Part shown: positions 18,272-27,353 of the stretch, in pieces
How positions within the stretch are numbered: position 1 is the stretch's first letter
Layout of the letters: every line of letters begins with the position of its first letter
Source: Wohlfahrtiimonas larvae_A
GTDB lineage: Bacteria > Pseudomonadota > Gammaproteobacteria > Cardiobacteriales > Wohlfahrtiimonadaceae
DNA: 64,000 nt
Reading direction: 5' to 3'
Assembly (NCBI GenBank): GCA_040394195.1
Contig: JBEBSR010000006.1
Coordinates: forward strand, 1-64,000
Notes under the pieces: model-generated
The model's database searches: none
Told to the model about the DNA's origin: nothing
Seen by the model: only the letters and a program-made list of their open reading frames with translations
Program-made: the position numbers and the translations under genes

Positions 18272-20020
18272 ATGGAAACCACTAGCTTACATCTATATAA
18301 AAGACTCCTTTCTTACACAAGTCAAAGACGTGGCATACTTATTTTTGCACTCGTTGCTATTGCGATGTCTGGTGTTTTTGAAGCAGGCTTATTTGCACTC
18401 TTAAAGCCTATTTTAGATAAAGGCTTTTTTGACAAAGACCCAAGCTTTATTCAAATGATGCCATTTATATTAATTGGCGTATTCTTAGTCAAAAGCATCT
18501 TTGCTTTCCTTGGCAACGTTGGTATGCAATTTGTGGCTCAAAAAGTTATCCAAACTTTAAGACAACAAATGTTTGATCGTTTAATTACATTGCCGATCTC
18601 CGAATATGACAAAAACAGTTCTGGCTCTCTATTATCCAAATTAACATTTGATGTTAACCAACTATTAACCATCAGCTCATTTGCTCTAGTCACATTAATC
18701 AAAGATTCAGCAGCAGTGATTGGCTTACTATGTGTAATGTTCTACAACAGCTGGAAAATTAGCTTAGTGATGTTTTTAATTGCCCCCTTTATTGCAGTTA
18801 TTTTACGAATTGTATCTAAACGACTTCGCAAACTTTCCCGCAAAGCACAAGAAGATATGGGGCATTTAAATCATATTACTGAAGAAACTATTCGTGGCAA
18901 TAAAGAAATTAAGCTATTCAATGCTTATGATTTTGTCAAAGAACGTTTTCATAAAACAAATAATCAGCTACAGCGTGTGAATGTTAAAATCATGGTAGCT
19001 TCTGAAATCGCAAGCCCATTGGTTCAATTGATGATTGTATTCTGTGTTGCTGGCGTGATTAGTTATGCATCACAGCAAGTGAGTGACGATGGTTTAACCC
19101 CTGGTGCATTCTTAGCAACATTGGCTGCAATGGTTGGCTTATTGAATCCTATCAAACGTTTAACACGGTTAAATGAATCTCTACAACGTGGCTTAGCAGG
19201 TGCTGAAAGCGTCTTTAAATTAATTGATGCACCAATTGAACGTGATACAGCAACCCACCATAACCCTGAAAAATTGCCATTAAGCATTCAAGGCAATATT
19301 CATTTTGATAAAGTTAGCTTTAATTATGGTGAAGATCTGCCAAATATCTTCAATCAACTATCTATTAATATTGATGCCAAAGAAACGATTGCGTTAGTCG
19401 GAGCATCTGGCAGTGGGAAAAGTACTTTTGCAAATTTATTAGCAGGCTTCTACTCACCAACAAACGGCAAAATTTTAATTGATGAATATAACTTAGCTGA
19501 TTTATCTTTAAGAGATTATCGCCACCACATTAGTTATGTAAGCCAACATGTTGTACTCTTCTCAGATACCATTGCTAATAATATTGCATTGGGCGATCCA
19601 AATCCTGATTGGGAGCGCATCATCACAGCTGCCAAAAATGCTAATGCATGGCAATTCATTGAAAATATGCCTGAAGGCTTAAACACCCAAGTGGGTGAAA
19701 ATGGTAGTAAATTATCTGGTGGACAAAGACAAAGAATCGCTATTGCTCGTGCTCTTTATAAGAAGGCACCATTGTTAATCTTAGATGAAGCAACTAGCAG
19801 CTTGGATACTAAGAGTGAATTTAACATCCAAGAAAGCATTAAAATACTCAGTGAAGACACAACTATGATCATTATTGCCCATCGTTTAAGCACAATTGAG
19901 CAAGCGGATCGCATCGTTGTTTTCGATGCTGGGCAAATTGTGGAAATGGGCACTCATAAAGAGTTGTTGGAAAAAAACAACATTTATGCCAGTCTTTATC
20001 GTTTAGGAGAAGAAAAATAA
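18272..20020 (+). CDS. msbA: Lipid A export ABC transporter (permease/ATPase)
   Basis: Half-size ABC exporter that flips lipid A-core across the inner membrane as a homodimer. Six membrane helices occupy residues ~25-300. The ATPase domain has Walker A VGASGSGKST, the Q-loop at YVSQHVVLF, signature LSGGQRQRIAIARA, Walker B LLILDEATSSLD and the switch histidine in IIAHRLST. It is 582 aa, exactly the size of E. coli MsbA. lpxK, its common partner, does not follow; an OmpA-like gene is next. Confidence 0.94.
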   Translation: METTSLHLYKRLLSYTSQRRGILIFALVAIAMSGVFEAGLFALLKPILDKGFFDKDPSFIQMMPFILIGVFLVKSIFAFLGNVGMQFVAQKVIQTLRQQMFDRLITLPISEYDKNSSGSLLSKLTFDVNQLLTISSFALVTLIKDSAAVIGLLCVMFYNSWKISLVMFLIAPFIAVILRIVSKRLRKLSRKAQEDMGHLNHITEETIRGNKEIKLFNAYDFVKERFHKTNNQLQRVNVKIMVASEIASPLVQLMIVFCVAGVISYASQQVSDDGLTPGAFLATLAAMVGLLNPIKRLTRLNESLQRGLAGAESVFKLIDAPIERDTATHHNPEKLPLSIQGNIHFDKVSFNYGEDLPNIFNQLSINIDAKETIALVGASGSGKSTFANLLAGFYSPTNGKILIDEYNLADLSLRDYRHHISYVSQHVVLFSDTIANNIALGDPNPDWERIITAAKNANAWQFIENMPEGLNTQVGENGSKLSGGQRQRIAIARALYKKAPLLILDEATSSLDTKSEFNIQESIKILSEDTTMIIIAHRLSTIEQADRIVVFDAGQIVEMGTHKELLEKNNIYASLYRLGEEK

Positions 20021-20270
20021 CAATCAAGACAATCTATTGAAAAATAATGATTTTATTCATATTCAAGGTTTTTACTAGTAGTATCTGTATTAAATTTTGT
20101 ATGATTCAGGATAATATATTTTCATTTTTGACACAAAAATGTATGTTTTTTACCAAAAATGCGGTATCATTCTGCCATCAGTTGTGTTATTCTTGCGCTG
20201 AATATATTTACACTTATTTATTTAGGTGTTCATTTTTTATTTAGTTTAGGTCCTTATTCGGAGGTTACAT

Positions 20271-20789
20271 ATGAAAAAGCAATTAACTACTTTAGTAATT
20301 GCTGGGCTTGTTGCTTCAACATCAGCAATGGCTCAACTTGAAGGTTTAGTTGACAGACAAGGCGAATTCGTAAGAGATCGTCAAGGCGAATGCGTATTGA
20401 CATTAGATGGTACTGCTGGTTGTAATACTCGCAGCGTATCTTTGAATGCTGATGCTTTCTTTGATTTCGACAAAGCTGTATTAAAACAAGCTGGTAAAGA
20501 AAAATTAAATGAATTAGCAGCTGACATCAAAAATGCTGGCGCTAAAGTTAAATCAATTAACTTAGCTGGTTACACAGATGGCATCGGTTCACAACAATAC
20601 AACTTGGGCTTGTCTCAACGTCGTGCTAAAGCTGTAGAAGCTTACTTGGTTGCTAACGGTGTTAACCCAGCAATCATCACTACAGAAGGTTTCGGTAAAG
20701 ATAACCCAATCGCTACTAACGACACAGCTGAAGGCCGTGCTCAAAACCGTCGCGTTGATGTAACTATCAAAGGTATCGCTAGCAAGTAA
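20271..20789 (+). CDS. OmpA-domain protein without beta-barrel (RmpM-like)
   Basis: Secreted peptidoglycan-binding protein. A clean signal peptide (cut near SAMAQ) is followed by the short tandem DRQGEFV/DRQGECV. Then come two cysteines (GECVLTLDGTAGC) and an OmpA C-terminal domain with FFDFDKAVL, GYTDGIGSQQYNLGLSQRRAKAVEAYL and EGRAQNRRVDV. The GECV motif recalls Neisseria RmpM and Bordetella OmpA. A 250-nt AT-rich leader without a gene precedes it; a TTGACA lies at 20128 but I see no convincing -10. Ribosome site GGAGG. Codon use looks biased, as for an abundant protein. Confidence 0.85.
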   Translation: MKKQLTTLVIAGLVASTSAMAQLEGLVDRQGEFVRDRQGECVLTLDGTAGCNTRSVSLNADAFFDFDKAVLKQAGKEKLNELAADIKNAGAKVKSINLAGYTDGIGSQQYNLGLSQRRAKAVEAYLVANGVNPAIITTEGFGKDNPIATNDTAEGRAQNRRVDVTIKGIASK

Positions 20790-20815
20790 TTTATTACTTA
20801 TCTAGACTATCTCAA

Positions 20816-20842
20816 AACACCTAATTTATTAGGTGTTTTTTA
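20816..20842 (+). terminator. Intrinsic terminator after the OmpA-like gene
   Basis: Stem AACACCTAA (20816-20824) with TTAGGTGTT (20829-20837), a 4-nt loop, then TTTTT. It sits between convergent genes and may also serve the cyclo-ligase gene, whose stop is at 20843. Confidence 0.8.
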
Positions 20843-21391
20843 TTACCTAAAATTTAAGAAATATGATGGTGAAATAAAATAATCCATTGCTACATCATGT
20901 GATTGCCTAATCAATTTATCTTTTACCAATTGAAAATCCCAACCTACACCAATCAACACCACATCATCCCGTAAACCCCCTAAATAACGATCATAATAAC
21001 CTTTCCCCATGCCGATTCTAGTACCCACAGAATCAATTACTGTCAATGGCACAATAAATGCCTCTGGAATGAAAGCTATCTCTGATGTTGTCGGCTCTAA
21101 AATATTATATTGCCCTTTTTGCCATAAACTTGGATCTTCATAATTCATAAATACAAGATTATTGCTACTATTAACCTTAGGTAATGCAATAGCACCATGT
21201 GAAATATAACTAGCGACACAATTCACAGATATTTCATTTTGAATGGCTGAATAAATTGCAACAGAAGAAAATTGTTGAATAAATTCAACTAATTTTGCAT
21301 TAAACAAAGATTGATAGTGATTAATATATTCTGAATTGAGTGCTTTGCGTTCTGCAAGCATTTGACGACGAATGTGAGATTGCATTGTCAT
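20843..21391 (-). CDS. fau: 5-formyltetrahydrofolate cyclo-ligase
   Basis: ATP-dependent conversion of 5-formyl-THF to 5,10-methenyl-THF (E. coli YgfA/Fau). N-terminal IRRQMLAERKAL and the C-terminal signature GTRIGMGKGYYDRYLGGL with the ATP-binding glycines and basic residues are present. It is 182 aa. It lies directly downstream of the 6S RNA gene on the same strand, as ssrS-ygfA does in E. coli, so the two may be co-transcribed. The first or third codon (MTM) may be the start. Confidence 0.93.
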   Translation of the reverse strand: MTMQSHIRRQMLAERKALNSEYINHYQSLFNAKLVEFIQQFSSVAIYSAIQNEISVNCVASYISHGAIALPKVNSSNNLVFMNYEDPSLWQKGQYNILEPTTSEIAFIPEAFIVPLTVIDSVGTRIGMGKGYYDRYLGGLRDDVVLIGVGWDFQLVKDKLIRQSHDVAMDYFISPSYFLNFR

Positions 21392-21399
21392 AAGATATA

Positions 21400-21592
21400 G
21401 AGTGGACTCCGAAGCACCGTTAGGTATACTTTACCCTTGAACCAAATGGTTCAAATGGATATAAGTTTAAGCACCTTAGGCTCCCGAAACAAGTCGGTAT
21501 GCTCACTGGTACCTAGTAATATATCTTACGATATACTTAGGATCAAGGGGACTTAAGCATATTAAACACGAATACTTCAGATATCCACCCAT
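21400..21592 (-). ncRNA. ssrS: 6S RNA
   Basis: Regulatory RNA that binds and sequesters sigma-70 RNA polymerase. On the minus strand the 6S landmarks appear in order: the 5' bubble element AGTCCCCTTGATCC, then GTGAGCAT, CGGGAGCCT, and TTGAACCATTTGGTTCAAGGG as a local hairpin close to the E. coli one. The closing arm GGTGCTTCGGAGTCCACT pairs (with G-U pairs and a bulge) with GTGGATATCTGAAGTATT at the 5' end. A TATACT -10 box lies just upstream (21599-21604 in plus coordinates). The cyclo-ligase gene follows, as in other gammaproteobacteria. Ends are approximate to within ~10 nt. Confidence 0.92.
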
Positions 21593-21641
21593 GACAGAAG
21601 TATAGCATTTTTTCGATAAAGCCCATAGTCTTGATAAATTT

Positions 21642-22325
21642 TTATACTTTGGCTAAAACTAGTGCAGTAATTTTGTTAACACCTGCATTCTTCAATGCTT
21701 GCGATGCAAATTGCAATGTTTTACCTGTTGTTAACACATCATCTACCAATAAAACATGCCCACTAATTTGATCACACTCAAAAGCATTACGGAGATTAGT
21801 TGCCCGCTCATATTTAGATAGGTTACTCTGAGGGATTGAGAATGCACGTTTATGCAATTTATTGTACTCAATTGGCTTACCAATCATCGGCTGCAAGCTA
21901 TTCACAACCTCCAACATATGATTGAATCCTCGCCCTGCCAATCTAATGCGATCTACAGGCATTGGCACAATATAGTCGACTTCATCCAATAGATCTTTAT
22001 GCTCAATTAATACAGGCTCCATCAAAGTTTTAATTATACGAACCATATGCATTTTATGATTGAACTTCAAGCGAATGATCGCATCTCGCATTGCATGCTG
22101 ATAATGATAGCCAACAATGTAATGATCAATTGAATGAACACCTTCATTCAGCTCACAAGGCAAACAATGACTTCCTGGCAATAATTCACCACAGCATGAT
22201 TCACAATAATTCCATTGTCGTTCAGTTTGCGCACGACAATCACCACACAATACAGTGTCTTTCACAGATTGATGGCAAACAAAGCATTGTTCGGGATAAA
22301 GAGCCTGAAATAGATTCTTCAACAT
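21642..22325 (-). CDS. comF: ComF-family phosphoribosyltransferase-like protein
   Basis: 227-aa ComF/GntX-type protein. The N terminus has four CxxC pairs that should bind zinc (QCFVCHQSV, CGDC, CESCC, CLPC). The rest is a type I phosphoribosyltransferase fold with the PRPP loop HVLLVDDVLTTGKTL. Relatives are needed for DNA uptake in naturally competent bacteria, perhaps by linking the ssDNA channel and recombination. Whether this organism is competent is not shown. The stop lies about 50 nt before the 6S RNA start. Its start overlaps nothing; the Sel1 gene stops 1 nt upstream. Confidence 0.9.
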   Translation of the reverse strand: MLKNLFQALYPEQCFVCHQSVKDTVLCGDCRAQTERQWNYCESCCGELLPGSHCLPCELNEGVHSIDHYIVGYHYQHAMRDAIIRLKFNHKMHMVRIIKTLMEPVLIEHKDLLDEVDYIVPMPVDRIRLAGRGFNHMLEVVNSLQPMIGKPIEYNKLHKRAFSIPQSNLSKYERATNLRNAFECDQISGHVLLVDDVLTTGKTLQFASQALKNAGVNKITALVLAKV

Positions 22326-22326
22326 T

Positions 22327-23319
22327 TTAGAAATGTTTAACTTGTGAATAATCTGGAATTTTTAAACTCGTATCAGAATCTTTTAAACGCAAAGGTAAAT
22401 CAGGCTCAAATACATCAGGATTGATTGATTGTACTGCGCGTACAACATCATTCACATGCACACTATAACTATCAGCCAAGCTCTGAAATAATGGCAATAA
22501 AGATTCATCTATCTCCATCGCTTCTACGATTGGTACAGATCTTTCACCTAAAACTCGACGCGGCCTTAATATCTCATCACTGCTATATTTGGCTGAATTT
22601 AATAATGGACGGTACAACGATGAACGATACGAACTCATCATCAGTGGATATGTTGTAAATAGTGCACGATAACTTGGTGCTAAAGACTGATTCGCATTCT
22701 CTTCAGTAATTTTTAGCACATCTTCATTTTTAATGATTGTAACTTCACCATCAGCAGAAATACGTTCAATTTTCTCAATAATTTTCGGCAAGGGCGTTTC
22801 ACGTGATGCAATGCGAACATTATTAGGCAATAACCAACCTACAGCATATTCATGCTGTGCAAAATCATCCAAAAGCAATTCTGCCATCTTTGAGCCCTCT
22901 TCCAACTCTTTTGGCGAAGTTTTTGTTGCTAACACATCACGATAAGCCACTAAATCACTTGCACCATGGCGAGCTGCAATCACTGCCCAAGCATAAGATT
23001 CTGCCATATTTTTATATGTACCAATCCCTAATCTCGCCAAAGTTGAATAGTTAAAAGCTGCATCAATATGCCCTGCTTTTGCAGAACTCAAATATAATTC
23101 TGCAGCTTTAACGTAATCACGCGGAATGCCCGTGCCTGTTTGATACATTGTCGCTAGATTATTCATCGCATCCACATGCCCCAAATCTTCTAGCTCTGTG
23201 AATAAACGATAAGCCTCCACATAATCTTGACGATCATAAGCATCCACAGCATCACTGAAATTATCAGCAAAGCTAATAGCATTGATCATGATAAGGAAAG
23301 CTACAGTTATTCTTAACAT
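22327..23319 (-). CDS. Sel1/TPR-repeat periplasmic protein
   Basis: Signal peptide (MLRITVAFLIMINAISFA) then TPR/Sel1-like repeats: DAYDRQDYVEAYRLFTELEDLGHVDAMNNLATMYQTGTG and DYVKAAELYLSSAKAGHIDAAFNYSTLARLG, plus a third partial repeat. From residue ~170 the sequence is not recognised and ends in a proline-rich tail (DLPLRLKDSDTSLKIPDYSQ). The ATG at 23319 overlaps the end of the endonuclease gene by 7 nt. Its partner is unknown. Part of a minus-strand run with sbcB and lptB. Confidence 0.72.
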   Translation of the reverse strand: MLRITVAFLIMINAISFADNFSDAVDAYDRQDYVEAYRLFTELEDLGHVDAMNNLATMYQTGTGIPRDYVKAAELYLSSAKAGHIDAAFNYSTLARLGIGTYKNMAESYAWAVIAARHGASDLVAYRDVLATKTSPKELEEGSKMAELLLDDFAQHEYAVGWLLPNNVRIASRETPLPKIIEKIERISADGEVTIIKNEDVLKITEENANQSLAPSYRALFTTYPLMMSSYRSSLYRPLLNSAKYSSDEILRPRRVLGERSVPIVEAMEIDESLLPLFQSLADSYSVHVNDVVRAVQSINPDVFEPDLPLRLKDSDTSLKIPDYSQVKHF

Positions 23320-24155
23320 ATGTGGCAAATCATCATTAATGGATCATGGTCACTGTAAGATCGATCGCTATTGGAATCTGTATTAATATGCGCGATCAAA
23401 CTCTCTATATTTTCAATTCGATTATTGTACAGAATATAATCTAAAAGAATGGGCTTTTTGTGATATTTGTAAGTATAAATTTGATATTTTAATGCATGAT
23501 GAGCGCTCTCAAAGCCTTGGGAAGCTATTGCCTGCACTGTTTTACTTGCAAACGTATCATTCATATCGCCCATTATCAATAATGGTAAATCCATTAAATT
23601 ATATTCTTGAATATAATTTGCAATCAGTTGAGCTTGCTTGTTTCGCTGTTTCTTAGCTTGCTTCTTGGTTTGATCTTTCGTGCTCATAGATTTCAAATGG
23701 CAATTGATCACTTGAAAACTCATATCATCATATTGAAATGTTGCCAATAACGGTATGCGCGAAGCTGCAAATTCACCAGTTTCGTTGCCCGTAAAAAACT
23801 CTGAATCCTGCCCAATTTGCATCAACTGCTTCAATTCAATTTCGGGTCGATAAAAAAAGCCACAACGAATATTAATATTTTCAGCACCACCGCTACTTTC
23901 TGGTTTAGGTGCGATTTCAGCATAGTGATAAACTTGCTGAAATTCATCCAACAATGCTTTACAGATATCATCTGCAACCGTTGCTCGAACTGTTAACTCA
24001 CCATCTTTCTGCAATCCACCCAACTCTTGTACTGCGATCACCATTGGTGACTGCAAATCCTCTACAATGGAGCGTGCAAAATTCTGTATGCGCTCAATAT
24101 TGGACCATTCACCCAAGTTAGCAGCATTAATCGTTGCAATTCTTAATTCTTTCAT
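23313..24155 (-). CDS. Endonuclease/exonuclease/phosphatase (EEP) family protein
   Basis: 280-aa metal-dependent phosphodiesterase fold. Visible active-site elements are RIATINAANLG, AVQELGG (catalytic Glu), INCHLKS, MGDMND (Asp/Asn pair) and the C-terminal SDHDPLMMI. No signal peptide, so it is probably cytoplasmic. Its start overlaps the sbcB stop as TAATG, so it is translationally coupled to exonuclease I; a DNA-repair role is a reasonable guess but not shown. Confidence 0.8.
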   Translation of the reverse strand: MKELRIATINAANLGEWSNIERIQNFARSIVEDLQSPMVIAVQELGGLQKDGELTVRATVADDICKALLDEFQQVYHYAEIAPKPESSGGAENINIRCGFFYRPEIELKQLMQIGQDSEFFTGNETGEFAASRIPLLATFQYDDMSFQVINCHLKSMSTKDQTKKQAKKQRNKQAQLIANYIQEYNLMDLPLLIMGDMNDTFASKTVQAIASQGFESAHHALKYQIYTYKYHKKPILLDYILYNNRIENIESLIAHINTDSNSDRSYSDHDPLMMICHIC

Positions 24156-25567
24156 TATTCAAAATAGAGCGAATAACACGCTTCCAATAATTGACTTTTT
24201 TCAGGATCATCACGATATTTATCGACATTTTCTTGATAAATTCGTTGTTGCTCTGCTAAATTCCCTTCACGACGAATATCACAGTTTTTTTCCCATTCTT
24301 GATATTCTTCACTACTCAAAGTCTCAGGAAAATTCTTCGCACGATACAAAAATAGCAATGGCGCAATTCTAGCATCATTGAATTCATAATGTGCCGATTG
24401 TAAATCTTCAGCAGATAAATATGGAATTTGCTCCATCACTTTTTTATCTTCAGGACCAAAGAATCCATCATACAACATGGATTCTACACGCTGTAGAATT
24501 GGTTGATCTGAATAAGAAGGTGCTGTCGTTGGTTTAAATACATCCATCAATTTGCGCTCAATTTCAGATAACCTTCCCATAATGATAGAAACTTTATCTT
24601 GCGCAGCTTCAATATCTAAACCATGTAAATTTTCCACATCACGCAATACACCAAATGGTGCAACGATTGGGCATTTATTCAAATGAATCAACTTCAAAGG
24701 CACTCGATTGCGACCTTCTTCTAAATCTTCTGTTGCAGTGTACATTGCAGTTTTAATCTCTTCTGCATTGTAATTTAACAACTCATCCATATCGCCACGG
24801 AGGTCAATCACAATCACAGCATTCTTATTCCAAGGATGCATTGCAATTGGCATCACCAAAGACAAATAACCATTTACTTCACCAAACATTCCTGAAACAT
24901 GCACCAAAGGTTTGTACATATGTTTTTCAATAATGGGCTGTAAATCTTTAGCACGTCGGTTTTGATAAAAGTATTCAAAGAATTTAGGCTGTTTTTCTTT
25001 AATGAGCTTCAGAACAGCAATTGTCGCGTAAACATCACTTAATGCATCATGGGCATGTTCATGCTCTAAACCATTAGCTTTCGATAATTCTTCTAATTTT
25101 AAACTGGTTTTACCATCAACTTCTGGCCATTGAATACCTTCAGGACGAAGCGCATAAACGCCACGCACTAAATCCAAAGCATCCCAGCGAGAATTACCAT
25201 TTTTCCAAGCATAAGCATAAGGATCAAAGAAATTGCGATAAAAGAGATAACGCGTCATTTCATCATCAAAACGCACTGAGTTAAAGCCCAATACACAAGT
25301 ATTTGGCTTCATGAATTCATCATAAACTCGTTTAGCAAATTCATGTTCAGGCAAGCCATGTTCATTACAATAATCTGGCGTAATGCCTGTAATCAAAATC
25401 GCTTCTGGTGATGGAATATAATCATCATATTGCTGACAATGAATATTGATTGGCTCATCAATCATATTAAAATCAGAATCTGTACGAATCGCCGCAAATT
25501 GTGCAATTCTGTCATTTTTTGGGCTAGTCCCAAATGTTTCATAATCGTAAAAGAGAAATTCAGCCAT
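24155..25567 (-). CDS. sbcB: Exodeoxyribonuclease I
   Basis: Processive 3'-5' exonuclease for single-stranded DNA in recombination and mismatch repair. DEDDh motifs: FYDYETFGTSPKNDRIAQFAA, LGFNSVRFDDEM and HAHDALSDVYATI. The later SH3-like and helical C-terminal regions are present (KCPIVAP through the helical end). It is 470 aa (E. coli 475 aa). Its start overlaps the lptB stop as TAATG, tying it to the lpt operon. Confidence 0.95.
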   Translation of the reverse strand: MAEFLFYDYETFGTSPKNDRIAQFAAIRTDSDFNMIDEPINIHCQQYDDYIPSPEAILITGITPDYCNEHGLPEHEFAKRVYDEFMKPNTCVLGFNSVRFDDEMTRYLFYRNFFDPYAYAWKNGNSRWDALDLVRGVYALRPEGIQWPEVDGKTSLKLEELSKANGLEHEHAHDALSDVYATIAVLKLIKEKQPKFFEYFYQNRRAKDLQPIIEKHMYKPLVHVSGMFGEVNGYLSLVMPIAMHPWNKNAVIVIDLRGDMDELLNYNAEEIKTAMYTATEDLEEGRNRVPLKLIHLNKCPIVAPFGVLRDVENLHGLDIEAAQDKVSIIMGRLSEIERKLMDVFKPTTAPSYSDQPILQRVESMLYDGFFGPEDKKVMEQIPYLSAEDLQSAHYEFNDARIAPLLFLYRAKNFPETLSSEEYQEWEKNCDIRREGNLAEQQRIYQENVDKYRDDPEKSQLLEACYSLYFE

Positions 25568-26289
25568 TATAATGAGAAGTTATCCCCCAAATATGCTTTG
25601 CGCACAATTGGATTATTCAATAATTCTTCTGTGCTACCTTCTGCAATCACTTGTCCGCCACTCAAAATATATGAACGCTGACAAATACTCAATGTTTCAC
25701 GAATGTTATGATCTGTGATCAACACACCAATGCCACGATTAGATAAATCCAAAATAATTGTTTGAATATCCGCAACTGATAACGGATCAACGCCCGCAAA
25801 AGGTTCATCCAATAATAAAAACTTAGGATTCAATGCTAAGCTTCGTGCAATTTCAACACGACGGCGTTCACCACCAGATAACGACATTCCCAACGAATTG
25901 GCAATATGCGTGATTTTGAAATCTTCTAACAATTGATCCGCTAATTCTTCCTGCTGTTTCTTATTCAAATCTTTACGGGTTTGGCAGATTGCCAAAATAT
26001 TATCACGCGATGTCATCTTACGGAAAATTGATGCTTCTTGTGGCAAATAACCAATACCACGATGTGCACGCTCATGCATTGGCAATTTTGTGATGTCTTG
26101 ATCATCTAAAAAAATATGGCCTTCATCTGCCACAATCAAACCAACCGTCATATAGAAACTTGTTGTTTTACCTGCACCATTCGGGCCAAGCAATCCTACA
26201 ATTTCACCTGCATTCACATAGAATGATGCACCACTCACAACCGTGCGTTTTTTAAAGCGTTTAACCAGCTCTTTGGCTTTTAATTGCAT
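25567..26289 (-). CDS. lptB: LPS export ABC transporter ATPase
   Basis: Cytoplasmic ATPase of the LptB2FGC complex that drives LPS onto the Lpt bridge. Walker A LLGPNGAGKTTSFYM, Q-loop YLPQEASIF, signature LSGGERRRVEIARSL, Walker B FLLLDEPFAGVDP and the switch histidine in ITDHNI. It is 240 aa, as in E. coli (241 aa). It begins 2 nt after lptA. LptF and LptG are not in this window. Confidence 0.97.
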   Translation of the reverse strand: MQLKAKELVKRFKKRTVVSGASFYVNAGEIVGLLGPNGAGKTTSFYMTVGLIVADEGHIFLDDQDITKLPMHERAHRGIGYLPQEASIFRKMTSRDNILAICQTRKDLNKKQQEELADQLLEDFKITHIANSLGMSLSGGERRRVEIARSLALNPKFLLLDEPFAGVDPLSVADIQTIILDLSNRGIGVLITDHNIRETLSICQRSYILSGGQVIAEGSTEELLNNPIVRKAYLGDNFSL

Positions 26290-26291
26290 GG

Positions 26292-26795
26292 TTATTTCCC
26301 TTTAGGCTTAATTTCAAAAAACACACGGTCAGATTTATTACTGCCACTCAATGCTTTAACTTTTTTATTCAAAGTATCGTATTCGATCACATTAGCTTCA
26401 ACAATATCTGTATCTTGCGTTAATTTGGCATTTTTCTTTAATACTAATAAATTCTTCTTCGGGAAATATTCTAAAATCTCACCTTCACCAAATACCCAAG
26501 GCTTATCTTTCTCTGGCAAATATTTAATTTTAATCAACTTACCATTGGCAATGACTTTATCTAATTCATCATTCACCATTGTGAATTTTGCATGATCCGC
26601 TTGGATTTCTAATGTTCCTTGTACCATCACAACATTGCTATCATAAAACCCTTCATTGATCTGCTGATCATATCCGCCAGTATCTGCTGTGATTTGAATC
26701 GGCAAACTGCTATCTTCAGGCAAAGCGTGAGCCACAGAAAATAGCGCCATCATAAATAGCGAACTAAGGGTTACTTTCATCTTTGATGGTTTCAT
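26292..26795 (-). CDS. lptA: LPS transport periplasmic bridge protein
   Basis: Forms the beta-jellyroll bridge carrying LPS through the periplasm. A signal peptide (up to SVAHA) is followed by LPIQITADTGGYDQQINEGFYDSNVVMVQGTLEIQADHAKF, the typical LptA start. AAGAG precedes the ATG at 26795; a second ATG five codons later is possible. It overlaps lptC by 32 nt and precedes lptB, so lptC-lptA-lptB are one unit. It is 167 aa. Confidence 0.93.
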   Translation of the reverse strand: MKPSKMKVTLSSLFMMALFSVAHALPEDSSLPIQITADTGGYDQQINEGFYDSNVVMVQGTLEIQADHAKFTMVNDELDKVIANGKLIKIKYLPEKDKPWVFGEGEILEYFPKKNLLVLKKNAKLTQDTDIVEANVIEYDTLNKKVKALSGSNKSDRVFFEIKPKGK

Positions 26796-27351
26796 AATAG
26801 CTCTTCACATCCTTTAATAAGTTAAATTGACCAATTTTGGGATAACCATCCAATCCAATGCCTTCGATTGTATTGTTTGGATATGTACGAATTTTCGTCC
26901 ATACATCATTGGTCACTTTTTCACCTTTATCATGCACTAATAATTGTGATGTATTTAAAATTGTTGTCTTCGCATCTTTCTTATCAAACTTAGTTAACAC
27001 GACATTATCATTCATGGTAATCAAAGATTGATCTTCATTCACCAAAGCAATATCGCTTCGCGCTGTCCAATCTCGTTGATCTTCCAATGTAAAATGTGTC
27101 AAAAATGGGTCATCTAAAGTTGAGCCACGTTCATCATCAAAATGACGCATTTCAGGGCCTTCAATCTCATAGATCTTTTGCCCATTTTCATTGAAGCGCA
27201 CTAAATCATAACCTTTCACAACAAATAAAGGATGAGGTGACTTTTGTGCTTCTTCAGTGTTGTTTTCACGATATAAATTCATGGAAACATAACCCAACAC
27301 ACCGATCACAATGATGAAAAATAAGTTTTGTAAAAGTTGCTTAGAAAACAC
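26764..27351 (-). CDS. lptC: LPS export system protein LptC
   Basis: Bitopic inner-membrane protein that receives LPS from LptBFG and passes it to LptA. One N-terminal helix (LFFIIVIGVLGYVSMNLY) is followed by a jellyroll domain with FVVKGYDLVRFNENGQKIYEIEGPEMRHF and LTMNDNVVLT-type strands. It is 195 aa. It follows rpiA by 2 nt. In E. coli the upstream genes are kdsD and kdsC; here they are replaced by rpiA. Confidence 0.92.
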   Translation of the reverse strand: MFSKQLLQNLFFIIVIGVLGYVSMNLYRENNTEEAQKSPHPLFVVKGYDLVRFNENGQKIYEIEGPEMRHFDDERGSTLDDPFLTHFTLEDQRDWTARSDIALVNEDQSLITMNDNVVLTKFDKKDAKTTILNTSQLLVHDKGEKVTNDVWTKIRTYPNNTIEGIGLDGYPKIGQFNLLKDVKSYYETIKDESNP

Positions 27352-27353
27352 GT

